From positions 1-6,586 of the forward strand of contig DATHDP010000022.1 of assembly GCA_035318985.1 (NCBI GenBank): a DNA stretch of 6,586 nucleotides, given 5' to 3'. Positions 1 to 5,730 of this stretch are shown one piece after another (position 1 is the stretch's first letter; the number at the start of each line of letters is the position of its first letter). The translations under genes and the position numbers were made by a program. The notes beneath the pieces were generated by a model. That model made no database searches. It had not been told where the DNA came from and worked only from the letters and a program-made list of their open reading frames with translations. This stretch comes from VBAS01 sp035318985 (lineage in GTDB: Bacteria; Bacteroidota; Bacteroidia; Chitinophagales; Chitinophagaceae).

Positions 1-38
1 TTCGAAGCAACGGTTAAGCATAGGAATATTTTTTGGAA

Positions 39-992
39 TTATTTTTTTGCCATCACTTTTTCTGCAGCTGCAATAATATCCGGTACATCTAATCCATATT
101 TCTTTAATAACTGAGCAGGAGTTCCGCTTTCACCAAACGTATCTTTTGTTCCAACATATTCGATCGGCACTGGAAAATTCTTTGCTGCACACTGTGCAAT
201 AGCATCACCTAATCCGCCAATGATATTGTGTTCTTCGGCAGTTACTGCACATTTTGTTTTGCGGATTGAATTAATAACAGCAGCTTCATCCAATGGTTTT
301 ACTGTATGAATATTTATTACTTCAACACTGATACCTTTTTCTTGTAAAATAACACCGGCTTGAATTGCGTTCCACACCAAATGACCACAAGCAAAAATTG
401 AAACATCAGTTCCTTCCGAAAATATTTGTGCTTTACCAATTTTAAAATCTTCTTGCCTGGTGAATATCGGCCACACGGGTCTTCCAAACCGTAAATAAAC
501 CGGCCCTACATAATCTGCGATAGCTAATGTTGCAGCCTTCGTTTGATTATAATCACAGGGAACAATTACTGTCATGCCCGGCAACATTTTCATCAAACCA
601 ATATCTTCAAGTATCTGGTGTGTTGCACCGTCTTCTCCCAAAGTAACACCTGCATGCGAAGCACATATTTTTACATTCTTTCCGGAATATGCAATTGACT
701 GGCGAATTTGATCATACACACGACCAGTTGAAAAATTTGCAAACGTAGTTGTGTATGGAATTTTTCCACCAATAGTAAATCCTGCTGCGATTCCCATCAT
801 GTTTGCTTCAGCAATACCACATTGAAAAAATCTGTCAGGAAATTCTTTTATAAATTGATTCAACTTTAATGAACCTGCAAGATCTGCAGTAAGTGCAACG
901 ATATTTGAATTTTTTCTTGCAGCTTCAACAATACCATCACCAAAGCCACTGCGTGTATCTTTATTACCAGTTGATTGAATTTCTTTGAGCAT
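39..992 (-). CDS. Transketolase, C-terminal half (split transketolase family protein)
   Basis: This is the pyrimidine-binding and C-terminal part of transketolase, a thiamine-diphosphate enzyme that moves two-carbon ketol units in the pentose phosphate pathway (cytosol). From the ATG at 992 the protein is about 317 residues, the usual size for the C-half of a two-gene transketolase. Visible motifs, numbered from this start: GIAEANM near residues 59-65 with the glutamate expected to activate the cofactor, ASHAGVTLGEDGATHQ near 111-126 with the conserved histidines and GEDG loop, LRFGRP near 167-172, and a C-terminal domain with AEEHNIIGGLGDAIAQ. The frame stays open upstream to a GTG at 1058 and contains another ATG at 1019. 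I prefer 992 because the conserved DTRSGFGDG begins about 12 residues later, as is usual in the family; 1019 is possible. It follows galE by about 80 bases. The partner N-terminal half, which binds the diphosphate of the cofactor, is not in the window. Family call is secure; the start is less so. Confidence 0.93.
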   Translation of the reverse strand: MLKEIQSTGNKDTRSGFGDGIVEAARKNSNIVALTADLAGSLKLNQFIKEFPDRFFQCGIAEANMMGIAAGFTIGGKIPYTTTFANFSTGRVYDQIRQSIAYSGKNVKICASHAGVTLGEDGATHQILEDIGLMKMLPGMTVIVPCDYNQTKAATLAIADYVGPVYLRFGRPVWPIFTRQEDFKIGKAQIFSEGTDVSIFACGHLVWNAIQAGVILQEKGISVEVINIHTVKPLDEAAVINSIRKTKCAVTAEEHNIIGGLGDAIAQCAAKNFPVPIEYVGTKDTFGESGTPAQLLKKYGLDVPDIIAAAEKVMAKK

Positions 993-1040
993 GTTTGATT
1001 TTTGTTCCAGTACTTCCATGATTAATAAAATAAGTTGGCG

Positions 1041-1048
1041 CAAAAGTA
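1041..1048 (-). promoter_or_regulatory. Possible Bacteroidota -7 promoter element for the transketolase half
   Basis: On the minus strand this reads TACTTTTG, an exact match to the Bacteroidota sigma -7 consensus TAnnTTTG. It lies between the galE stop and the ATGs at 1019 and 992. A start of transcription a few bases downstream would exclude the GTG at 1058 as a start codon. No well-placed TTG (-33) is seen; the nearest is 26 bases upstream instead of about 17-23. The match could be chance in AT-rich DNA. Confidence 0.33.
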
Positions 1049-1073
1049 AGGGTTGCACAGAAATTGCCAGTTG

Positions 1074-2132
1074 TCAATTCAATTCTCCCGGTTTACCAGC
1101 AAATACTGTCTCATCAGCCTTAAGTCGTTGTTCCCATTTCCAGGCTGTAGCTACCATATCATCAAGACTATATTTTAGTTCCCAGCCTAGTGCATTTCTT
1201 GCAAGATCATTGCTTGCATAAATTGATATTACATCTCCGGGTCTTCTTGGCCCGATCGTATAATTCAGTTTGACATCGTTTACTCTTTCAAAAGCCTTGA
1301 TTGCCTCGAGTACTGTTACACCATTTCCTGAACCAAGATTAAATACTTCACATGAGGACTTATTCTTTCCTTCCGCAACATAATCCAATGCAAGAGTATG
1401 AGCATGGGCAATATCACAAACATGAATAAAATCTCTTACACAACTGCCATCACGGGTATTATAATCATTTCCATAAACGATCATTCCTGGTAATTTACCA
1501 ATCGCTGTTTGTGTAATGGCTGGGAAAAGATTTTGTGGTTTACCCACCGGCATCTCACCAATGATTGCTGATGGATGTGCCCCAACCGGGTTGAAGTATC
1601 TCAATAAAATGCATTTAGTAACTGCTGCACTTTTTGCAAATTCATTTACAATTTGTTCGCCCATTTGTTTTGTATAACCATAAGGCGATTCAGCGGGCTT
1701 AGGTAATGTGGCTTCCGTAACAGGACTACTATCGGGAGTGCCATAAACTGTACATGATGATGAAAAAACAAACCAGGGGATCTCAAAATCCTGCACACAT
1801 TTTAAAAGATTGATCAGCGAGTATAGGTTGTTTTCAAAATACATTAGTGGCTGTTCCACAGATTCACCCACCGCCTTATATGCTGCAAAATGAATGACGC
1901 CTCTTATATCAGTATTTTCCTGGAAGATGGCAAATGTGTCATCAAAATTGCAAAGATCAACTTTATAGTTTTTTACAGGTTGCCCTGTGATCTTTTCCAC
2001 TCTTTCGAGCATGCTGGCATGTGATCTTGAATTGTTATCAACAGAAATAACATCATAGCCATTCTCAATTAGGTCGACCAGAGTATGAGAGCCAATATAT
2101 CCGCAACCGCCTGTAACAAGGATCTTCACCAT
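1074..2132 (-). CDS. galE: UDP-glucose 4-epimerase
   Basis: GalE interconverts UDP-glucose and UDP-galactose using tightly bound NAD; it serves the Leloir pathway and supplies UDP-galactose for surface polysaccharides (cytosol). It is an extended short-chain dehydrogenase/reductase. Numbered from the ATG at 2132, the protein is 352 residues, slightly longer than E. coli GalE (338). Visible features are VTGGCGYIGSH at about 6-16 (Rossmann GxxGxxG), the FSSSCTVYG strand at about 123-131 with the catalytic Ser/Thr, and the Y-G-Y-T-K catalytic YxxxK at about 151-155. RYFNPVGAHP (about 178-187), NTRDGSCVRDFIHV (about 225-238) and GPRRPGDV (about 294-301) are typical of the substrate-binding part. 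The frame opens three codons earlier at a TTG (2141), but the ATG giving MVKILVTGG is the natural start. It lies 49 bases after the pit stop codon in the same direction, so read-through from the phosphate genes is possible, although the function is unrelated. Confidence 0.96.
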   Translation of the reverse strand: MVKILVTGGCGYIGSHTLVDLIENGYDVISVDNNSRSHASMLERVEKITGQPVKNYKVDLCNFDDTFAIFQENTDIRGVIHFAAYKAVGESVEQPLMYFENNLYSLINLLKCVQDFEIPWFVFSSSCTVYGTPDSSPVTEATLPKPAESPYGYTKQMGEQIVNEFAKSAAVTKCILLRYFNPVGAHPSAIIGEMPVGKPQNLFPAITQTAIGKLPGMIVYGNDYNTRDGSCVRDFIHVCDIAHAHTLALDYVAEGKNKSSCEVFNLGSGNGVTVLEAIKAFERVNDVKLNYTIGPRRPGDVISIYASNDLARNALGWELKYSLDDMVATAWKWEQRLKADETVFAGKPGELN

Positions 2133-2181
2133 GAATAACAAAGTTTATCATGCAAAAATCGGAAAAAGAGAAGAGATAAGC

Positions 2182-3390
2182 TTAGAAAAAAAGTTTAACT
2201 ATTGAATAAACACCGGCTGCAAGTAATCCGCTTACAGGTATAGTTAAGATCCATGCCCAAAGAAGATTAACTGTTACACCCCAACGAACAGCGGATAAGC
2301 GTTTTGTAGCACCAACCCCCATGATCGCCCCGGTAATTGTATGTGTAGTGCTAACAGGAATTTTTAATGCTTCTGTAACAAATAAAGTTATTGCACCTGC
2401 AGTCTCTGCAGCTACGCCTTCAAATGGAGTAACCTTAGTGATTTTTGTACCCATTGTTTTTACAATTTTCCATCCCCCACTCATTGTTCCGGCGCCAATG
2501 GCTACATAGCAAGCTATAGGTACCCATACAGGCATGTGCTTAAAATCAGGTATCGTTCCACCTGCAATCAATGCTGCGGAAATAATGCCCATTACTTTCT
2601 GTGCATCATTACCCCCATGACCAATACTAAAAGCGGCTGATGAAACAAGTTGTAATCTTCTAAACCATTGATTAGATCTGTTGGCATTTAATGTATTCAG
2701 GTAAAATGTAAAGACTGCCATGATAACTAAAATAAATGCTAATAATATCCACTTAAAGTTTTTTGAATAAAAGATCACCTTCATTACATAGGATTCATAG
2801 TGCGTCGTTAATTTGGCGGCATCAAACTCAAGATTTTTGTAAAGGAACAGACCGACCAATAGCAGGATGATAATTGAGATAAGTTTAGGAATATAGCCTT
2901 TTCTAAATGAATTTAAAAACCATAATGAGATTATTAAGGCCATTATCATTCCCACAACAGGTGCAAGAAAAATAAAGCTTGCTGTTTTTAAAATTATTGC
3001 AGTATTAATTGTACCAAATCCGCCTTGAGCAATCGCTGCTCCTGCAAATCCCCCGATCAAGGTGTGGGACGATGATGATGGGATACCAAACCACCACGTA
3101 AGTAAATTCCATGCAATAGCAGCGATCAAACCTGAAAAAATAACCACCATCATGTTTGATTGCGGTATCATATTACTGTTTACCGTTTTGGCAACAGTAT
3201 CGGCCACGCCATGATCTTTAAAAATAAAAAAGGCAACAGAGTTAAACAATGCAGCCCACAATACTGCCTGAAAAGGAGTCAACACTTTGGTAGATACAAT
3301 AGTTGCTATTGAATTTGCAGCATCATGAAAACCATTAATAAAATCAAAGATCAATGCCAGCGCTATGATAACTATCAAAAAGGTGGTCAT
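2182..3390 (-). CDS. pit: PiT-family inorganic phosphate permease
   Basis: This is an inner-membrane, ion-coupled phosphate transporter of the PiT (PHO4) family, 402 residues long. The fold is an inverted duplication, and both copies of the signature are visible. The first is NGFHDAANSIATIVSTK at 19-35 with IPSSSSHTLIGG at 103-114. The second is SIGHGGNDAQKVMGII at 255-270 with IPVSTTHTITGA at 344-355. The paired Asn-Asp/Ser-Ser-x-His motifs carry the substrate- and cation-binding residues of the family. Around ten hydrophobic segments can be traced, with a short polar middle loop (about 185-210) where E. coli PitA, at 499 residues, is longer. The ATG at 3390 places a hydrophobic helix right at the N-terminus, as expected. 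It follows the DUF47 gene by 84 bases; the DUF47-pit pair is a common arrangement. Phosphate is the likely substrate; sulfate-carrying relatives exist, but the DUF47 and porin neighbours favour phosphate. Confidence 0.94.
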   Translation of the reverse strand: MTTFLIVIIALALIFDFINGFHDAANSIATIVSTKVLTPFQAVLWAALFNSVAFFIFKDHGVADTVAKTVNSNMIPQSNMMVVIFSGLIAAIAWNLLTWWFGIPSSSSHTLIGGFAGAAIAQGGFGTINTAIILKTASFIFLAPVVGMIMALIISLWFLNSFRKGYIPKLISIIILLLVGLFLYKNLEFDAAKLTTHYESYVMKVIFYSKNFKWILLAFILVIMAVFTFYLNTLNANRSNQWFRRLQLVSSAAFSIGHGGNDAQKVMGIISAALIAGGTIPDFKHMPVWVPIACYVAIGAGTMSGGWKIVKTMGTKITKVTPFEGVAAETAGAITLFVTEALKIPVSTTHTITGAIMGVGATKRLSAVRWGVTVNLLWAWILTIPVSGLLAAGVYSIVKLFF

Positions 3391-3474
3391 AGAAATTATT
3401 TAAAGATTTCAGGATTTCTAAATTTCATTTAAGTCATAAACAGAAATTATAGAAACAAGAAATTTTGAAATTAA
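3391..3474 (-). other. AT-rich DUF47-pit intercistronic spacer with AGAAATTAT direct repeat
   Basis: This 84-base spacer holds a perfect 9-bp direct repeat, AGAAATTAT at 3391-3399 and 3442-3450 on the plus strand, plus a related AGAAATTTT at 3459-3467. Several short AATTTC/GAAATT inverted pairs also occur. No good promoter element or terminator is seen, which fits one transcript for DUF47 and pit. It may simply be low-complexity sequence. Confidence 0.3.
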
Positions 3475-4125
3475 TTAAGCGTATTTAATAATGATTGACT
3501 CAATCACGTTTGCAGCATCTTCACATTTATCGGTGGCTATTTCCATCACAGTATAGATCTCTCTTTTTTTGATCACTTCTTTTGCATCGGGTTCAGTTTC
3601 AAATAAACGTTCAATACTCATGTCAAATACATCGTCTGCCTGGTTCTCAAGACTATTGATCTTGACAAGCGATTCAGTCATTTGGCGCAGATTTTTCATA
3701 TCCCTGAGAGATGTGACTGCATTCTTAACCAGAGTAGCACTCTGATCGATGATCTCTGCCAATTTTTGTATACCCAGGTCATTAGGGTTGACCTTATAAA
3801 AATTGATCTTTTTGGCAGCTGCATAAATCGTATCAGCAATATCATCAAGCGAAGTGGCGAGGTAATGAATATCCTCCCTGTCAAACGGAGTGATGAAATT
3901 TCTTCCTAACTCGGTAAAAATATTATGTGTCAGTTCATCATTGGCGTGTTCAAGATCTTCTATCTGGTTAATGATTGCAGTCCTTTTGTCAAAGTCGGGC
4001 TCTGATACTAAGGCCCTGAGTTTATTTCCCATTAAAGCCGAGTTAGTGGCGACTTTTTCAAAAAGATCATAGAATACTTTGTTTTTAGGAACAAATATTT
4101 GCATTATTGAATTTAACCCTGCCAT
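3475..4125 (-). CDS. DUF47 / PhoU-like phosphate transport accessory protein
   Basis: A 216-residue, almost entirely helical protein of the DUF47 (PhoU_div, TIGR00153) family, cytosolic and related in fold to PhoU. These proteins are usually encoded next to PiT permeases and are thought to modulate or support them; the biochemical role is not settled. Visible features are the N-terminal GLNSIMQIFVPKNKVFYDLFEK typical of the family, then two three-helix bundles rich in acidic metal-binding-type motifs: QIEDLEHANDEL (about 54-65), DREDIHYLATSLDDIADTI (about 82-100), NSLENQADDVFD (about 157-168) and ATDKCEDAANVIES (about 197-210). It ends shortly after the last helix, so it looks complete. The ATG at 4125 keeps the conserved N-terminus; an internal ATG at 4104 would remove it. 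It is first in the leftward gene block, with pit directly downstream, and is divergent from the porin. Confidence 0.92.
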   Translation of the reverse strand: MAGLNSIMQIFVPKNKVFYDLFEKVATNSALMGNKLRALVSEPDFDKRTAIINQIEDLEHANDELTHNIFTELGRNFITPFDREDIHYLATSLDDIADTIYAAAKKINFYKVNPNDLGIQKLAEIIDQSATLVKNAVTSLRDMKNLRQMTESLVKINSLENQADDVFDMSIERLFETEPDAKEVIKKREIYTVMEIATDKCEDAANVIESIIIKYA

Positions 4126-4145
4126 AATAATTTTTTTATTGTTTA

Positions 4146-4177
4146 CGAAGATACCCGGTCGGGTAAAGGTTGATCAA
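4146..4177 (-). promoter_or_regulatory. Predicted promoter of the DUF47-pit genes
   Basis: On the minus strand a TTG (4175-4177) is followed after 21 bases by TATCTTCG (4146-4153), one mismatch from the Bacteroidota -7 consensus TAnnTTTG. The spacing is within the usual 17-23. Transcription would start near 4140, about 15 bases before the ATG at 4125. The TTG is part of the 8-bp palindrome TTGATCAA (4170-4177). This is a pattern match only. Confidence 0.42.
4152..4165. promoter_or_regulatory. 14-bp inverted repeat, possible operator
   Basis: TACCCG-GT-CGGGTA is a perfect 6-bp inverted repeat around a 2-base centre. It is a small GC-rich island in otherwise AT-rich intergenic DNA. It sits inside the spacer of the predicted DUF47 promoter and overlaps its -7 element, a position suited to a dimeric repressor. 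The loop is too short for a terminator, and no T-tract follows in either transcribed direction. No regulator is known to me for this exact sequence. Confidence 0.4.
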
Positions 4178-4190
4178 TTAAAGACCAGAA

Positions 4191-4251
4191 TTAATATAAA
4201 CTTAATATAGAGGTAACGATTTATTAAAGAACCGATAACAGGAAATTACTA
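4191..4251 (+). promoter_or_regulatory. Array of six 11-bp-phased TTAANA units, PhoB/PhoP-type box candidate
   Basis: Hexamers in exact 11-base steps read TTAATA (4191), TTAATA (4202), GTAACG (4213), TTAAAG (4224), ATAACA (4235) and TTACTA (4246). The first five share TAA at positions 2-4. Response regulators of the PhoB/PhoP family bind tandem direct repeats with an 11-bp period; the Bacillus PhoP consensus TT(A/C/T)A(C/T)A with about 5-bp spacing is met exactly by the first two units. The array ends 10 bases before a -7-like element for the porin gene, which resembles the spacing of Pho boxes in activated promoters. Phosphate-uptake genes on both sides support a Pho-regulon reading. The binding protein is inferred, not seen. 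Confidence 0.5.
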
Positions 4252-4261
4252 AAGGTATTAT

Positions 4262-4269
4262 TTAATTTG
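4262..4269 (+). promoter_or_regulatory. Possible -7 element of the porin promoter
   Basis: TTAATTTG differs from TAnnTTTG at one fixed base. No TTG lies 17-23 bases upstream; instead the 11-bp array occupies the -33 region, as in activator-dependent promoters. A start near 4275 would leave about 33 bases before the ATG at 4308 and exclude the GTG at 4269 as a start codon. Confidence 0.33.
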
Positions 4270-4307
4270 TGGCACTTTATAGCCCAGTATTAAAAAATTA
4301 TTACTTC

Positions 4308-5627
4308 ATGATTAAGATAAGGTTAAGAGTCCAGTTCTTGGTTTTAGCAGTAATTCTATTTTGTTCTTCATCGCAGGCCCAGCGCTACCTTTCAGATATA
4401 GATTCTTCATTTTTAAAAGATACAGTTCGGCCTCTTATTAAAAGATTTGAAAATATAAATATATCAGGCTACATGCAGCCACAGTTCCAGGTAGCAGAAT
4501 CAGACGGTGCCCCTTCCTTTGCCGGGGGAAATTTTTCTCAATATTCCAGCAGCAGGTTCATGCTGCGTAGGGCCAGGATTAAGATCGATTATTTATTAAG
4601 AACCGAGGAGCGAATGCCTAAAGTTTTATTTACTTTTCAAATTGACGCGACAGAAAGAGGAGTGATCGTAAGAGATATGTTCATAAGACTTTTTGAAACA
4701 AGAAGAAATACTCTTGCAATGACAGCGGGTTTTTTTGCAAGGCCGTTTGGGTTTGAGGTTAATCTTGGTTCATCTTATCGTGAGACTCCTGAACGGGGAC
4801 GAATGTCACAAACATTAATGCCGGGCGAAAGAGATCTTGGTGTCATGCTTTCATTTGAACCACAAAAAAAGAATCATAAGCTATATCATTTAAAATTAGA
4901 TGGAGGTTTTTTTAATGGCCAGGGACAATCAGGAACAACCGATTTTGATAGTCACAAAGATTTTATCAGCAGGCTAACACTAAAACCTTACTCATTTAAA
5001 AAAATGGAACTGGGTGCCGGTCTTTCCTTTTTAAGAGGTGGATGGAAAAATGGAACTAAATATGTTTATGAATCGGGAACATCTCCCGGTGGTGATAAAA
5101 TATTTGTAGTTGACTCATCTGAATCAAATCTTGGAAATTCAGCGCCTCGTCATTATTACGGTGGTGATATACAGTATAAAATTCATCATGGCTGGGGTGA
5201 AACTGAATGGAGAGCCGAATATTGGTTTGGCACCCAGCCAGGCAGTTCAACTAGTACTACGAATCCCGGTACACTGCCCGGTGTTGGTGGGCTGGCTGCT
5301 CCTACTTACGTAAGGAATTTCAATGGCGCTTTTTTTTATTTTCTACAAAATATTTTTAATGCCAAACATCAAGTGGTTTTAAAATACGACTGGTATGATC
5401 CGAATACGAAAGCCAGCAAAACCGAAATTGGCAAACCGGGCACTAATTTAACTGCTGCAGATATTAAATTTTCTACAATTGGTATCGGTTATGTATTTTA
5501 TTTTAATTCGCAAACCAAGATCACTTTTTACTATGACATTGTAGAAAATGAAAAAACACAATTAGCAGGATTTACTTCCGATATTAAGGATAATATTTTC
5601 ACTTGTCGCCTGCAATTCAGGTTCTAA
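4308..5627 (+). CDS. Outer-membrane porin, phosphate-selective O/P family
   Basis: A 439-residue outer-membrane beta-barrel of the Porin_O_P family (OprO/OprP-like), which in Pseudomonas forms phosphate- or polyphosphate-preferring channels. From the ATG at 4308 the N-terminus is a clear signal peptide: basic MIKIRLRV, hydrophobic core to about 18, and likely cleavage after SQA near 24. The frame extends to a GTG at 4269, but that would bury the signal peptide behind 13 residues. Visible features are NISGYMQPQFQV (about 51-62, first strand), SSRFMLRRARIKIDY (about 81-95, the usual arginine-rich R-R-A-R motif), FQIDATERGVIVRDMFIRL (about 110-128), GFFARPFGFE (about 141-150) and RDLGVMLSF (about 175-183). 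Alternating strands follow to a final aromatic residue in RLQFRF, as needed for barrel insertion. Length and both ends look complete. It diverges from DUF47-pit. Phosphate selectivity cannot be read from sequence: many Bacteroidota members have unknown substrates, and the 11-bp array and neighbours are the main support. Confidence 0.87.
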   Translation: MIKIRLRVQFLVLAVILFCSSSQAQRYLSDIDSSFLKDTVRPLIKRFENINISGYMQPQFQVAESDGAPSFAGGNFSQYSSSRFMLRRARIKIDYLLRTEERMPKVLFTFQIDATERGVIVRDMFIRLFETRRNTLAMTAGFFARPFGFEVNLGSSYRETPERGRMSQTLMPGERDLGVMLSFEPQKKNHKLYHLKLDGGFFNGQGQSGTTDFDSHKDFISRLTLKPYSFKKMELGAGLSFLRGGWKNGTKYVYESGTSPGGDKIFVVDSSESNLGNSAPRHYYGGDIQYKIHHGWGETEWRAEYWFGTQPGSSTSTTNPGTLPGVGGLAAPTYVRNFNGAFFYFLQNIFNAKHQVVLKYDWYDPNTKASKTEIGKPGTNLTAADIKFSTIGIGYVFYFNSQTKITFYYDIVENEKTQLAGFTSDIKDNIFTCRLQFRF

Positions 5628-5669
5628 CGCCGCTTAACATTAAGTTAATACTGGGGTCACAATTCCATA

Positions 5670-5710
5670 ACCGGCCATTAACACGGGCATAATGGTTCGG
5701 TCTTTCTTTT
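5670..5710 (+). terminator. Possible intrinsic terminator after the porin gene
   Basis: A hairpin with CCATTA (5675-5680) pairing TAATGG (5690-5695) around a 9-base loop is extended, across a small internal loop, by ACCG (5670-5673) with CGGT (5698-5701). The T-rich run CTTTCTTTT (5702-5710) follows directly. The shape fits Rho-independent termination of porin transcripts, but the T-run is broken by a C and ends only 13 bases before the next start codon. It could also be part of the receptor leader. Confidence 0.42.
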
Positions 5711-5730
5711 GCATCGTAATAAGATGCAAA
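5708..5730 (+). promoter_or_regulatory. 8-bp hairpin enclosing the receptor start codon
   Basis: TTTGCATC (5708-5715) and GATGCAAA (5723-5730) are a perfect inverted repeat around the loop GTAATAA. The right arm contains the ATG at 5724, and its last base is the first base of the alternative ATG at 5730. If transcribed, the stem would pair the initiation region and could limit translation. Alternatively it is a DNA binding site. The structure is seen; the function is inferred. Confidence 0.4.

Noticed and set aside
1..38. A minus-strand ATG at 21 with seven open codons running off the left edge
   Set aside because: Far too short to identify or support as a gene; it could be the start of a gene beyond the window.
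985..1221. A 78-codon plus-strand open frame spanning the galE/transketolase junction
   Set aside because: It crosses the ends of two well-supported minus-strand genes and shows no domain.
2133..2181. Possible promoter or terminator between pit and galE
   Set aside because: Only a one-mismatch -7-like GATTTTTG without a spaced TTG and no hairpin are visible, so nothing is called.
3682..4072. Open frames of about 60-75 codons on both strands within the DUF47 gene
   Set aside because: They are out-of-frame shadows of a gene with clear family motifs.
5635..5649. Inverted repeat TTAAC-ATTAA-GTTAA just after the porin stop
   Set aside because: Arms are short and AT-only with no T-tract; the hairpin at 5670-5701 is a better terminator candidate.
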